A DNA stretch of 64,000 nucleotides from Phycisphaerae bacterium (GCA_029260215.1 JAJDDQ010000046.1:19839-83838); one strand, 5' to 3'. Counted from the first letter of the stretch, positions 36,087 through 45,950 are shown. Made by a program: numbers and translations. Notes: generated by a model from the sequence alone, not told the origin.

Positions 36087-38303
36087 TCAACCCTGTTCGT
36101 ACTTCAACAGCACCTGATGAGCTTTTTCCGGCGAGAGATCGAGCGCGCCGACAGCGATACTAGCCGCCGTCCGCAATTGAAGGTTCGGTTCGTCCAACGT
36201 GGCAGACAGCAACGCAGTCACCAGCGGCCGATCCAGTTGGTTTCCGTATCTCTTGGCTGAAACCGCCAAACGCGCGAACGCCGGCAACCGGACAGACTCC
36301 GACTCATTGCCGTCAACAGCCGTACGCGCCAGAGCGATCTGAGCCGTCGCCGAGGTCAGAAGCGACAGCGGCTTCATCGAAGCAATACGCAACGTCTCGT
36401 CGGCCCCGTCGAGCACGGTAATCAAAGCGGTCGCCGCATCGTCGGGATTGAAAACAGACCGCCCATCCGTTGCGATCAGATTCAAGACACCGGCGGCCTC
36501 CATCGCCAACGCACTCGCCCGATCCGGCGACAGCGGCGTCCGACCGATACGCGCTTCCACGCGATCAAGCTCTACCATCAGTTCATCGCGCTGCGCGCCG
36601 CGGTCAACCGATCCTACCGCGACATCGCCACCCACGAGAGTCTCCACGATGACGCGACCCGCCGGCTGAACCACGAGAATAATGGGCGTGCCAGCCAGCT
36701 CGTATCGCTCGCGAACGGAGGCGATCGCCGCCCCCGGCTCCATCAGGTCCGCCGACATGAAAATGGCCGTCAGCCACGGAAACTCCTTGCCGGCCCGTTC
36801 GATACCAGCCAGCATGTTCGCTTCACCGATCACATTCGTATTCGCCCCGCGCAGCGCATCGACCGTCAGATTGCGTTCCCGCTCATCTGCGTCCACAACC
36901 AGAATGTTGCGCCGCCCAGTCTGCAAAAGCGCGTTAGACAAAACTGGAATCACCAGTTCGGACCCACTGAATCCGCTGCGCGGCAACGACTCTCCCAACG
37001 CCAGCGCAGCGCGAATCCGCACCACCAGATCGGAAAAACGAAGCGCCCGAACCAGCGGCTGCTTGAATCCCTCAGCCCCAATCAGCGACGAAGCACCACC
37101 GACGCGACGCAAACCCGCAATCGCGCCAAGCGTGACAGCCGCGTCACCGTCACCGGTCGCACGCCCCAACGCCATATGCGCATATCGAGCACCGGCGGCA
37201 CTGGTAAAATAAATGGCTCTGGGAAAATCAGCCGACTTCGTTGGATCGGTCAACATGCCCCGCTCAGTCGTGTCGCCGCTTTCGACATCCAGGCCCAGAC
37301 GAGCCTCACGCCGAATGTTCGCCGCCAACCACAACGCGACCGCGTCACCCATCGACGAATCGATCCCCAGCGATCGCACGCAACAACGCATCGCCATCAC
37401 GGAACCGTATATCTCGCGTGGAACAGCCACAGCCTCAAGAAACTGCTTGTCAGCGTCCCAGTACCAAACATTCGCATTGGGAACACGATCGTCCGCCCGA
37501 GCAGAACCGCGCTCGTCGTAAAACTGCTCCGCCAATAAAACAAAACCAACCGCAGCCGACGCAAGTGGCGACATGCCGCCACGATCCCGAATACGCTCGA
37601 TCACCGTCATGGCAACCGCACGACTGTCGGGGGCCACACCCTCGTCAGCGGCCAACGCGTTCAAGTATGGCACCGCGTGAGGATAGCCAAGCTCCCCGAG
37701 CGCGAAGATGATCGTCTGACAAATGTTCTCGTCATCAACCGCCATCGCCTCGACCAAGGGATTCACCGCCTCTTTCCCAATCTGCGGCAACGCCCGAATC
37801 ACCCTCGGCCAAAGAGCCTTGCTCGCCGGATCCTGCAAGGTTTGAAGCATCCACGGAATCGCGTATTCACCGGAGTCACGCAGCCGGACGATGGCATTGT
37901 GCTCGGTCTGAGGATCACCGCCGAGCTTGGCGATGTTCGCGCGGATGCGCTCGATATCCTGTCGCTGAAGGTGCTCACCTTCGTTGATCTTCTGAATCAC
38001 ACGCCCCGCAACCTCAGACAACTCCGCATGCCCAACCAGAATCCGCAGCGTGTCCATGCTCCCCGAATGCGACTCCGACAGTTGGAGCAACAACACGGGA
38101 TCGAGGTCCGGATGGTCGAGCAACTGCTGCGCATACGTGTCCGCCATCTGGAATCGGCCCAGAACGCTGTAGTGAAGAAAGTCGGCGAACAGGGTATCGA
38201 CCGTGGCGCTATCACCGTCATGAGCGTCCTGAGACAGCACAGGCGACGCGACAATCAGCCCCGCCCCACCCGCCAAACCGAGCAACATCAGCCATCGTTT
38301 CAT
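36087..38303 (-). CDS. Exported HEAT-repeat protein with a degenerate receiver-like segment
   Basis: A 738-residue protein. I start at the ATG at 38303, which gives a signal peptide (KRWLMLLGLAGGAGLIVASPVLS, to about residue 25). HEAT-type repeats dominate, for example VRLRDSGEYAIPWMLQTLQDPAS, IRALPQIGKEAVNPLVEAM and ENICQTIIFALGELGYPHAV. Near residue 465 a segment RRNILVVDADERERNLTVDAL resembles the start of a response regulator receiver, and FMSADLMEP occupies the position of the phospho-acceptor strand. The normal sequence there would carry the aspartate directly after a strand, so phosphorylation is doubtful. Same strand as the small lipoprotein upstream. Function unknown. Confidence 0.75.
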   Translation of the reverse strand: MKRWLMLLGLAGGAGLIVASPVLSQDAHDGDSATVDTLFADFLHYSVLGRFQMADTYAQQLLDHPDLDPVLLLQLSESHSGSMDTLRILVGHAELSEVAGRVIQKINEGEHLQRQDIERIRANIAKLGGDPQTEHNAIVRLRDSGEYAIPWMLQTLQDPASKALWPRVIRALPQIGKEAVNPLVEAMAVDDENICQTIIFALGELGYPHAVPYLNALAADEGVAPDSRAVAMTVIERIRDRGGMSPLASAAVGFVLLAEQFYDERGSARADDRVPNANVWYWDADKQFLEAVAVPREIYGSVMAMRCCVRSLGIDSSMGDAVALWLAANIRREARLGLDVESGDTTERGMLTDPTKSADFPRAIYFTSAAGARYAHMALGRATGDGDAAVTLGAIAGLRRVGGASSLIGAEGFKQPLVRALRFSDLVVRIRAALALGESLPRSGFSGSELVIPVLSNALLQTGRRNILVVDADERERNLTVDALRGANTNVIGEANMLAGIERAGKEFPWLTAIFMSADLMEPGAAIASVRERYELAGTPIILVVQPAGRVIVETLVGGDVAVGSVDRGAQRDELMVELDRVEARIGRTPLSPDRASALAMEAAGVLNLIATDGRSVFNPDDAATALITVLDGADETLRIASMKPLSLLTSATAQIALARTAVDGNESESVRLPAFARLAVSAKRYGNQLDRPLVTALLSATLDEPNLQLRTAASIAVGALDLSPEKAHQVLLKYEQG

Positions 38304-38408
38304 GATTGTTCCCGTTCTCAAGCCGCAACCGTCCATTGCATGACCAATACCAAACATTCGCCAAACTTGGCCCAGCTTCAAGACCAGGCAAACCCGGCGA
38401 TACGACCT

Positions 38409-38570
38409 CTAGAGATTGCGCAGAATCGCCAGCGATCCCGCCGCCGTGATGCCGAGGAACACGGTATTGGCGATATCGAGCAGCGGAATGGGCACACACC
38501 CGCCGAACTGCAAGAGCGTGGCGCTGGACAAAAACATCATCATTGATGGAACGATTCGCACGCGTTTCAT
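38409..38570 (-). CDS. 53-residue putative lipoprotein
   Basis: A short frame on the minus strand with ATG at 38570, GGAG seven bases upstream and a TAG stop at 38409. The translation starts with a basic MKRVRIV and has a hydrophobic run ending LLQFGGC, a plausible lipobox with Cys25. It ends with a second hydrophobic helix. Signal peptide, ribosome-binding site and position between two genes support it. Small proteins of this build (LQFGGC then a short hydrophobic tail) are known to me from planctomycetes, but I cannot name a family. It lies 105 bases upstream of the HEAT-repeat gene. Confidence 0.6.
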   Translation of the reverse strand: MKRVRIVPSMMMFLSSATLLQFGGCVPIPLLDIANTVFLGITAAGSLAILRNL

Positions 38571-38741
38571 GAGCTTGCTCCGTGGCTATTGAAATCCCAG
38601 CGAAAGTCTACGGGCTAGCCGTGTCACGTCAATAATGCAGCCCGCAACCTGCGAGCGTCCACCGCTGGATGGGCTTGCCCGCGTTGGTCGCGCGTGCAAG
38701 TATGCTGGAGCACGATGCGGCTTCCGAGCGCACAATCATGT

Positions 38742-40631
38742 TCAGGACGGAACTTCGCCCTTCTTGGCGTCAAACGGAATTCGAAGATCATAAATGTTTT
38801 CGGTTAGCTTGCTTTCCACGCGGTAGCCGCATTTGTGAAAGATGCGCAACATTCCGGTATTCGCGGCCAAGACACTGGCGGTGAAACCCGAGATGCCGTG
38901 TCGTCGGGAGGTTTCCACCAACGCCGTCATCAGCACGGTTCCGATCCCTTTTCCTTGCCAGTCGTCACGAACGAGGAACGAAGCTTCCGCGAAATTGGTG
39001 CGCGGGTTCTTGTTGTAATGCGCGATGGCAATCAACCGAGCATCTTCGTCCTTTCCGGTCAGGATGACGAGTGCCATATCGGCATCGTAATCAACCTTGA
39101 GAAAATCCTGGAGTTTTTCATGCTCCATGGATGTGATCATCCGGAAAAAACGTGAATGCACGGAGTCCGGTGAGAGCTTGTAAAACATCTCGCGCACCAG
39201 GGATTCATCGGTCAGTTTAAGCGGACGCAGAAACACAAGTTCCCCGTCCCGGAGTTCGAGGGTCTGCTCCAGTTCTTCGGGATAGGTGGGTGTCGAAAAC
39301 GGTAGCTCCATCTGATCGTGATAGACCAGCCGGTGTGCTTTGGCTTCGGCGAGCAGCCATGGACGAAATTTGGGATGGGCGATTTGTATCAGCGCCACGG
39401 CACGCTCACGAATGCTTTTCCCATGGAGAAAAGCCATACCGTACTCGGTCACCACATAATGCACATCACCCCGACTGGTCACGACGCCGGCGCCTTTCTT
39501 GAGAAAGGGAACGATGCGGGAATAAGTTCCATCGGTGGCTGTTGAAGGCAAAGCGATGATCGGCTTGCCGCCGCGAGAGCGGGCCGTTCCGCGCATGAAA
39601 TCGACCTGCCCGCCGATGCCGCTGTAAAAGGTTGTTCCGAGCGAGTCGGCACAAACCTGTCCCGTCAGGTCGACCTCGAGCGCCGCGTTGATGGAAACCA
39701 TTTTGTCGTTCTGGGCAATGACAAAAGGATCGTTCACATACTCGGTCGGGTGGAACTCGACGAACGGGTTGTTGTCGATGAAATCGTAGAGCTTGCGTGA
39801 GCCCATGACGAAGCTGGCCACGATCTTGCCTCGGTGGATGGATTTTTGTGCGTTGGTGATCACTCCCTCTTCGACCAGTCGTATCACCCCGTCACTGAAC
39901 ATCTCCGTGTGAATGCCAAGATTCTTGAATCCATCGAGGAAGGTGAGGACGGCATTGGGAATGCTGCCAATGCCGAGTTGGAGCGTAGCTCCGTCCTCGA
40001 CGAGATTGGCCACATGTTGGGCGATTTTCCGGGACGTTTCACCAGGCTCGTGTGCGGTCAATTCCAGAATCGGCCGATTCGTAGACACCAGGTTGTTGAT
40101 GTCCCGCACATGAATGAAGCAATCACCTAACGCACGGGGCATCTGCTCGTTGACTTCCGCAATAACCGTCCGCGCACAACTGGAAGCCGCCTTGACGATG
40201 TCCGTGGCTACGCCGTAACTGCAATAGCCATGCTGGTCGGGCGGGCTCACCTGAATGAGGGCAACGTCGATCACCGTCCGCTTGGAATGAAACAAGGATG
40301 GTAATTCTGACAGGAAAATCGGCGTGTAGTCCGCACGCCCCTCGGCCACAGCCTGCCGTACGTTGCGCCCAATAAAATACGCATTGTGTCGGAATTGGTG
40401 CCCGAATCTCGGTTCAACGTAGGGAGCCACGCCGAGAGTCAACAGGTGGACGATTTCAGTATCGCTCAAATCCGTTCGCGTGGAGAGCGCCTCAACCAGC
40501 GTTTGAGGCTCCCCCGCTCCCGATCCGACAAATACTCGCTGACCATGCTTAACGACGGAGACTGCTTCTTCTGGTATCCGCATCTTTTCGCGATAGCGTT
40601 CTTGCCATGGGGTCTGGCTCGTGTTGGCCAT
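38742..40631 (-). CDS. Acetyl-CoA hydrolase/CoA-transferase fused to a GNAT acetyltransferase domain
   Basis: A 629-residue fusion. The first 430 residues are a CoA-transferase/acetyl-CoA hydrolase of the 4-hydroxybutyrate CoA-transferase type, with GVAPYVEPRFGHQFRHNAYFIG, VALIQVSPPDQHGYCSYG, LQLGIGSIPNAVL, and the glycine-rich SGIGGQVDFMRGTARSRGGKPIIALPSTA. Residues about 450-629 form a GNAT domain with VRDDWQGKGIGTVLMTAL as the acetyl-CoA loop. The ATG at 40631 has AGGAG eight bases upstream. A CoA-transfer reaction is well supported; the role of the acetyltransferase part (protein regulation or substrate) is unknown. Confidence 0.9.
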   Translation of the reverse strand: MANTSQTPWQERYREKMRIPEEAVSVVKHGQRVFVGSGAGEPQTLVEALSTRTDLSDTEIVHLLTLGVAPYVEPRFGHQFRHNAYFIGRNVRQAVAEGRADYTPIFLSELPSLFHSKRTVIDVALIQVSPPDQHGYCSYGVATDIVKAASSCARTVIAEVNEQMPRALGDCFIHVRDINNLVSTNRPILELTAHEPGETSRKIAQHVANLVEDGATLQLGIGSIPNAVLTFLDGFKNLGIHTEMFSDGVIRLVEEGVITNAQKSIHRGKIVASFVMGSRKLYDFIDNNPFVEFHPTEYVNDPFVIAQNDKMVSINAALEVDLTGQVCADSLGTTFYSGIGGQVDFMRGTARSRGGKPIIALPSTATDGTYSRIVPFLKKGAGVVTSRGDVHYVVTEYGMAFLHGKSIRERAVALIQIAHPKFRPWLLAEAKAHRLVYHDQMELPFSTPTYPEELEQTLELRDGELVFLRPLKLTDESLVREMFYKLSPDSVHSRFFRMITSMEHEKLQDFLKVDYDADMALVILTGKDEDARLIAIAHYNKNPRTNFAEASFLVRDDWQGKGIGTVLMTALVETSRRHGISGFTASVLAANTGMLRIFHKCGYRVESKLTENIYDLRIPFDAKKGEVPS

Positions 40632-41007
40632 GAGATCAACTCCTGACTGCTCTCCTTGGCGCACCTGTGATTCCTGGAAATGTCATCCAAGCGAAAGCTG
40701 GCGTGTCGAGCAGCGGGCTATCGTACCAACGCGGGGCCGACAGCGACAGGCTTTCGAGGAAACTGAGGTGTCCAGCTACGTGCGTCAGACGCTGCGATTG
40801 AAGGGGCTTTGGCACGCGTAAACCTTGACAGCCGGAGACTTTGCACGTACCCATCCGAACGATTGCGGGATGGTGTTCGTAGGAATTTGTGGCGGCGTAG
40901 TTCTTCAATCAACGGGCGTGCAATTGCCGATAACAAAATGAATGTACGGATGCGCACGGACGTGGTATGGACTCAACTGCCGCCTAGGTTATAACCAGTT
41001 GAAAAAC
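40632..41007. other. Region between the CoA-transferase gene and the export lipoprotein gene
   Basis: No gene is supported in these 376 bases. TTGACA occurs at 40825-40830 but the matching -10 (TACCCA, 17 bases on) is weak. The genes on either side are divergent, so promoters for the exopolysaccharide locus should lie here. Confidence 0.4.
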
Positions 41008-42732
41008 ATGATGTTACGACATATTGCACGGATCGCAACCTTTACCGCCGCGGTGGCCGTCGTCGGGCTTTGCGGATGCAACTCGATACTCAACGGCTGG
41101 TTGTCCCCTATTGAGCTGGGGGCATTCGGTCGCGAAACCACGCTGGAAATCCGCCAATCCTTGAGTATCGAGGATGCACCAGACGGTGTGCGGAATGCCA
41201 CAGAACCCACACAGGCCGACCGAGCACCCACGTTTGAGGAATACCGACTCGTCCCCGGCGATGTTGTAAATGTCTTTGTCTTTGAACTTCGCCAGCGCGG
41301 AGCGGATTCCGCCCAACAAGCCACCGTGGACAATCGCGGAATGATCAATCTTCCCGTTCTCGGGTGGGTGAAGGCTGCACATTTTACAGCCCAGGAGCTT
41401 GAAGAATACATCAAGGGAATCCTCGACGAACGCGACATCATTCACAATGCTCAGGTTCTCGTGGAATTCGGTGCGCAGCGGGGTCTTACCTACACGATTT
41501 TCGGAAACGAGACACTGGCGGTTCGCCTGAACCGAGGTCCGGGCGTGTTTCCCATTCCCCGACCCGATTTTTCGCTCATTGAGGCGCTTTCCGTCGCGGG
41601 CGGGTTGGCACAGCTTGTTACCGAAATCTACGTTTTTCGCGATGTGGAACGCGACGAAGCGGAAGCCCGCGCATTGCGAAACCTCAAGGGTCTCGGCGAC
41701 GAAGACGCACCGGACACGTCCAAGATGGAGGAAATACCCCCTGTCCTGCCGTCCTACATGATGTCCAGCGCGGTAACGCCCTCACACGCGGTCGCGAGCC
41801 TCACCGGAGCGACCTTGGCACAGATTGAGCCAACCGAACGCGAAGCCCCGGTTCCGCCGCCGTCACGGAACGACCCCGGCGAGACTGATGTGCAGGAAAT
41901 CATCGATCTCATGCTCTCAGGGGACGAAAACGCCCCTCCGATCGCTAATGAGCAACCTGGCGAAACGCATCATCAAACGATGGAAAACGACCCGCCGGCC
42001 GACCCGGATTCCGGGGTTCAAACTCCACAGCCGATTCCCGCCGAGATCGCTGAACCAAACGATGGCGGGCGGCCTACGAATTGGATTTTCCTGAACGATG
42101 AGTGGATTGAAGTGTCACCTGAATCTGCCGCCCCAGCCCCACTTCCTCCGCTGGCTGGAGGCGACGACGACGATGTCGCTCCCGCGATTGACTGGGAAGA
42201 GTTGGCCGACCACCGCAGTGAGGTTCGCCTCATCCGGATTTCCGCCGAAGGGCTGCGTCAGGGCGACCAGCGCTACAACATCGTCATCCGGGCAGGGGAC
42301 GTGATTCGCCTGTTCAGCGGCGATATCGGCTTCTATTACATGACAGGCCACACGCGTCGCCCGGGCGTTTACACGTTCCGCAGCGGGGCAACTATCACGC
42401 TCAAAACCGCCGTCGCAGCCGCGGGCGGTCTGGGGCCACTCGGCTGGCCCGAACGGGTCACTGTTTACCGCAGAGTGGGCGACCGGGAGCAGATGTTGCA
42501 GGTCAATCTCGATCGCATTTACGCTGGCGTGGAACCGGACTTTTTTCTGAAAAAAGACGACATCATCAACATCGGAACCCACCCGATCGCGCCGTTCCTG
42601 ATTCAGATTCGGAATTTTACGATCCCGCAGATGAACGGATCCATCACATACTTCTACCGGTGGGTGCGACAGGAAACGTTTTTCCGCAACGAAAACCTCG
42701 ACGCGCCGTCACAACCCGGTCTGTTCCCGTAA
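41008..42732 (+). CDS. Polysaccharide export outer-membrane lipoprotein (Wza/GfcE-like)
   Basis: A 574-residue protein with a lipobox VGLCGC (Cys23), so it is lipid-anchored. Residues about 75-160 form the Poly_export/PES domain (EEYRLVPGDVVNVFVFELR, MINLPVLGWVKAAHFTAQELEEYI), followed by SLBB-type segments: TYTIFGNETLAVRLNRGPGVFP and, after the insert, VRLFSGDIGFYYMTGHTRRPGVYTFRSG. Between them lies a proline- and acidic-rich region of about 170 residues (240-410) without structure. It opens the exosortase locus and probably forms the outer-membrane export channel. The ATG at 41008 or 41011 gives the same signal peptide. Confidence 0.88.
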   Translation: MMLRHIARIATFTAAVAVVGLCGCNSILNGWLSPIELGAFGRETTLEIRQSLSIEDAPDGVRNATEPTQADRAPTFEEYRLVPGDVVNVFVFELRQRGADSAQQATVDNRGMINLPVLGWVKAAHFTAQELEEYIKGILDERDIIHNAQVLVEFGAQRGLTYTIFGNETLAVRLNRGPGVFPIPRPDFSLIEALSVAGGLAQLVTEIYVFRDVERDEAEARALRNLKGLGDEDAPDTSKMEEIPPVLPSYMMSSAVTPSHAVASLTGATLAQIEPTEREAPVPPPSRNDPGETDVQEIIDLMLSGDENAPPIANEQPGETHHQTMENDPPADPDSGVQTPQPIPAEIAEPNDGGRPTNWIFLNDEWIEVSPESAAPAPLPPLAGGDDDDVAPAIDWEELADHRSEVRLIRISAEGLRQGDQRYNIVIRAGDVIRLFSGDIGFYYMTGHTRRPGVYTFRSGATITLKTAVAAAGGLGPLGWPERVTVYRRVGDREQMLQVNLDRIYAGVEPDFFLKKDDIINIGTHPIAPFLIQIRNFTIPQMNGSITYFYRWVRQETFFRNENLDAPSQPGLFP

Positions 42733-42750
42733 TTTACCGAGTCGCATTAT

Positions 42751-43710
42751 ATGGCAACCGTTCCCCAATACATCGAAGCCCCCTCGCTCACCAAGGCCAT
42801 TGGCCGGAATGGGCTTATTCAGACGGCCATCATCGGCGGTCTGCTTCTCGCTGTATTCTGGACGCCGATCAACGTCACCGTGCTCTACCGCTGGCAGAAC
42901 GATCCGGACTGGTCTCACGGTTGGCTTGTGCCGCTTTTCAGTCTCTACTTTATCAACGTACACCGCGACAAGCTGGCTGCCGCCGTTCGGAAGCCGAGCT
43001 ATCTCGGGTTCGCCGTGGTGCTGGCCTGCTTCGCCGTTTATTGCTGGACGCTGTGGGTCACGCCAATTTCGTATCTCAGACCGCTGTGCCTCATCGGCAG
43101 CATGCTCGGGCTAACGCTGTTTCTGGCTGGCTGGGGCGTTTTGAAAATCGTCGGGTTTCCGATCGCGTTCCTGTTTTTGGGTGTCCCGCTGCCACAATCA
43201 CAATACGTCAGCCTCACCATGCCGCTTCGCCGCATCGCGTCGACTGTGGCGTCGTTCGTTCTCTCCTTGGTTCCCGACTTGCAGACGGAGATTTCGGGCG
43301 TGGTCATCGACTACACGTACAAAATGAAATCAGGGTCACTCAACGTCGAGCAGGCGTGCAGCGGCATGCGCCTCACGATGGCGTTCGTCACGCTGGGCGT
43401 GGCTATGGCGTATCTCGGCGACAAGCCTGTCTGGCAGCGTGTCATCATGGCTGCCATGTGCGTGCCGATCGCGATTTTCTGCAACATCATCCGCGTGACT
43501 TCAACAGGCGTGCTTCACATTTTCAAGGACGAACCAATTGGCCAGAAATTCGGCTTTGAAGCTCTATCGCACGGAACACCGCACGCGCTGCTCGGGATGG
43601 CTATGCTGCCGATCGCACTGGGGCTGTTCGCTCTGGTGGGATGGTTGCTCAGCAACTTGTTTATTGACGATGCCGAGGAAAGAATAGACGGGGGCGTACC
43701 AACATCATGA
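42751..43710 (+). CDS. Exosortase/archaeosortase family transpeptidase
   Basis: A 319-residue polytopic membrane protein with seven to eight helices. The hallmark residues are present: DPDWSHGWLVPLFSL (53-65), the nucleophile Cys203 in EQACSGMR, Arg248 in CNIIRVTSTG, and a histidine in SHGTPHAL (274-278). Exosortases cut C-terminal sorting signals of surface proteins and join the protein to glycan or lipid, so the enzyme acts at the outer face of the cytoplasmic membrane. It lies between export and chain-length genes, overlapping the next gene by four bases. No protein with a standard PEP-CTERM tail is encoded in this window. Confidence 0.88.
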   Translation: MATVPQYIEAPSLTKAIGRNGLIQTAIIGGLLLAVFWTPINVTVLYRWQNDPDWSHGWLVPLFSLYFINVHRDKLAAAVRKPSYLGFAVVLACFAVYCWTLWVTPISYLRPLCLIGSMLGLTLFLAGWGVLKIVGFPIAFLFLGVPLPQSQYVSLTMPLRRIASTVASFVLSLVPDLQTEISGVVIDYTYKMKSGSLNVEQACSGMRLTMAFVTLGVAMAYLGDKPVWQRVIMAAMCVPIAIFCNIIRVTSTGVLHIFKDEPIGQKFGFEALSHGTPHALLGMAMLPIALGLFALVGWLLSNLFIDDAEERIDGGVPTS

Positions 43711-45950
43711 CAACGTTACCGGCCACTGTAACCGAACGCATCGATTCACCGCCCACGCATCCGTCCGCACCGTCGGCGGCTGGCGGGACGACGGTGACGT
43801 TTCAGGACATCATCGCCATCATCAAACGGCGGATTTTCCTGATCCTTTTTCTTTTCCTCCTGCTCGATGCAATGACCGTCGGCGCGTGGATCGCCTCGTA
43901 CAAGTATTTCCCGCTCTACCCCGCCGAGGCTTTTATCGAGTGCATTTCCCCCAGCCCCAAGGCTATGGAAATCGCACCGGTTTCGCCGGACCAGAAGGAA
44001 TTCGACCGATTCATCCTTACGCAGGCTCACTTTGCGAGCAATCCGGAGATTCTTCTCGAAACCCTCAAGCTCGAAGAGGTCAAAGCCACGCAGTGGTACA
44101 AGGACACGCCGGGCGAAGACCTGCTTCTCGATTTCATTGATCTGGTTAAGGCGGCTCCGCAGCGCGGCACGAATCTTCTGCGCATCTCGTGTCAAACGCG
44201 CAGCCCCGACGACCCCCACGTCATCATCAACAACGTCGTGCGCCAGTATCTCAACCGCGTGCGTGAGCACAACACGGGCGAGTTCCGCACGGAGCGCGAA
44301 TTCCGCAAGCGCGATCTGGACAAAGTTTACGAACAGATTGTCGACAAGGAAAAGCAGCTAAGCGCCATCGCGCGGCAGTTGCCGCCCGGTGCGATTACGA
44401 TGGGCCAGAACCCCGTCGCGTCCGATTACCAAATGGATCGTCAGACCGTCGCTCAGTACGAACTGATGTTCCAGGAACTCAACGGCCTGTACCAGATTTA
44501 CAGTCAACCGGGTGGCGCGGGGCTTTCTCCTGAAGATATTCAACTGGTCGAATTGGATCCCAAGGTCGCTGCGCTCAGCAACCAGAACTTTACCGTCGCC
44601 CAACAGATCGCGGTGACGAAAAAGAGCCTCGGCAGCCAGCATCGGGCCGTAAAGGAACTCCAAAAGCTCCTCGATGTCATCAATGAGCAGCTCAAGGACG
44701 AACGCCAAACCCGCATCGCCGAAATCCAGGTGTACAAGCGCGAGCAGGTCAAGACGGCTATGCTCAATGCGCAGCACGCCCTGCTGAAAGCGCGTGAGAA
44801 ACTCACGGACACGATGGCCCACCTGGCTGACATGGACGAACTCCTGACACAGTATATCTCGCTGCAAGAGGACATCGAACTCATCAAGGAAAATCGCGAG
44901 ACGATCTCGACCTACATCAAGGAGCTTGACCGTATCGTGTCCGAGCGGGCGGCTATCCGAATTGAAAGTCGGGAGGAAGCCCTACCGCCGCTGGAGCGGA
45001 GTTTCCCGCAGAAATTCCTGATTCCCGCGGGCATTACGCTCTCACTGGTCCTGTCCATAGCCTTTGCGCTGTTGATTGAGTTCATGGACACTTCGCTGCG
45101 AACACCGCAGGATTTCGTGCGTCATCTGCGTATTCCGGTTCTTGGCGTCGTGCCGCACGTAGACGATGAAGAGGTCGATATCGATCAGATTGAGACGGCT
45201 GTTCGCGACGCGCCGCATTCGATGTATGCGGAAGTCTTCCGTGCCATCCGAACGAATTTGCAATTCTCCACAACGGCTGACCGCCAGCGGAGCATCCTGA
45301 TTACCAGCCCGCGGCCGGAGGATGGGAAGACCTCCATCGCGTGCAATCTTGCGATCATGATCGCTCAGGGCGGCCGGCGTGTGTTGCTGGTCGATGCGAA
45401 TTTCCGCCGGCCTAACATTCAGCGCATCTTCCCGCCGAAGGATCGCCAGGGCCTCAGCAACATTCTCATCGGTGAAGGTACGCTTGAGGAGGCAAGTTAC
45501 GGTACGGACATCGCCACGCTCGACATTTTGCCTTCGGGGCCTATGCCGCCGAACCCAGCCGAACTTATGGGCGGGGACTTGATGGGCGAATTCATTCGGA
45601 ACGCCACGGAGCGCTACGACCAAGTCATCATCGACGCCCCGCCGGTATTGCTGGCCAGTGATGCGTCGATATTAGCGACGCGCGTGGACGGTGTCATTCT
45701 CGTCTGCCGCGCTCAGGCCAACACGCGGGGCATTGGCAGTCGGGCGTGTGCCCTTCTCGCACGGGTGAACGCGCACGTGTTCGGCGGCATCCTGAACGCA
45801 GCCGAGGTGCGTCGCGGCGGTTACTTCCGCGAGCAGCTTCGCACGTTCTACGACTACCGTCTCGATGAGGACGACGAATACGCGCAGTTGCCGCAGACGG
45901 CGCTGCTGGACGACGGTCGGAACGATCCCGATACCGACAGGAAGAGCTAG
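43707..45950 (+). CDS. Wzc-like polysaccharide chain-length determinant and tyrosine kinase
   Basis: A 747-residue protein. A short cytoplasmic N-terminus and first membrane helix (about 38-60) are followed by a long periplasmic Wzz domain with coiled coil (190-430), the second helix near 440-460, then a BY-kinase domain: SPRPEDGKTS at 530 (Walker A), VLLVDANFRRP (A'), and VIIDAPPVLLASDA (B). The C-terminus has three tyrosines in FYDYRLDEDDEY, the usual autophosphorylation tail, though with few tyrosines. It regulates chain length and export of the glycan. It starts at the exosortase stop codon (ATGA). Confidence 0.9.
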   Translation: MTTLPATVTERIDSPPTHPSAPSAAGGTTVTFQDIIAIIKRRIFLILFLFLLLDAMTVGAWIASYKYFPLYPAEAFIECISPSPKAMEIAPVSPDQKEFDRFILTQAHFASNPEILLETLKLEEVKATQWYKDTPGEDLLLDFIDLVKAAPQRGTNLLRISCQTRSPDDPHVIINNVVRQYLNRVREHNTGEFRTEREFRKRDLDKVYEQIVDKEKQLSAIARQLPPGAITMGQNPVASDYQMDRQTVAQYELMFQELNGLYQIYSQPGGAGLSPEDIQLVELDPKVAALSNQNFTVAQQIAVTKKSLGSQHRAVKELQKLLDVINEQLKDERQTRIAEIQVYKREQVKTAMLNAQHALLKAREKLTDTMAHLADMDELLTQYISLQEDIELIKENRETISTYIKELDRIVSERAAIRIESREEALPPLERSFPQKFLIPAGITLSLVLSIAFALLIEFMDTSLRTPQDFVRHLRIPVLGVVPHVDDEEVDIDQIETAVRDAPHSMYAEVFRAIRTNLQFSTTADRQRSILITSPRPEDGKTSIACNLAIMIAQGGRRVLLVDANFRRPNIQRIFPPKDRQGLSNILIGEGTLEEASYGTDIATLDILPSGPMPPNPAELMGGDLMGEFIRNATERYDQVIIDAPPVLLASDASILATRVDGVILVCRAQANTRGIGSRACALLARVNAHVFGGILNAAEVRRGGYFREQLRTFYDYRLDEDDEYAQLPQTALLDDGRNDPDTDRKS

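Noticed and set aside
40825..40853. sigma70 promoter for the exopolysaccharide locus
   Set aside because: TTGACA is present but the hexamer at the right distance (TACCCA) is a poor -10 element; kept only as a note in the region entry.
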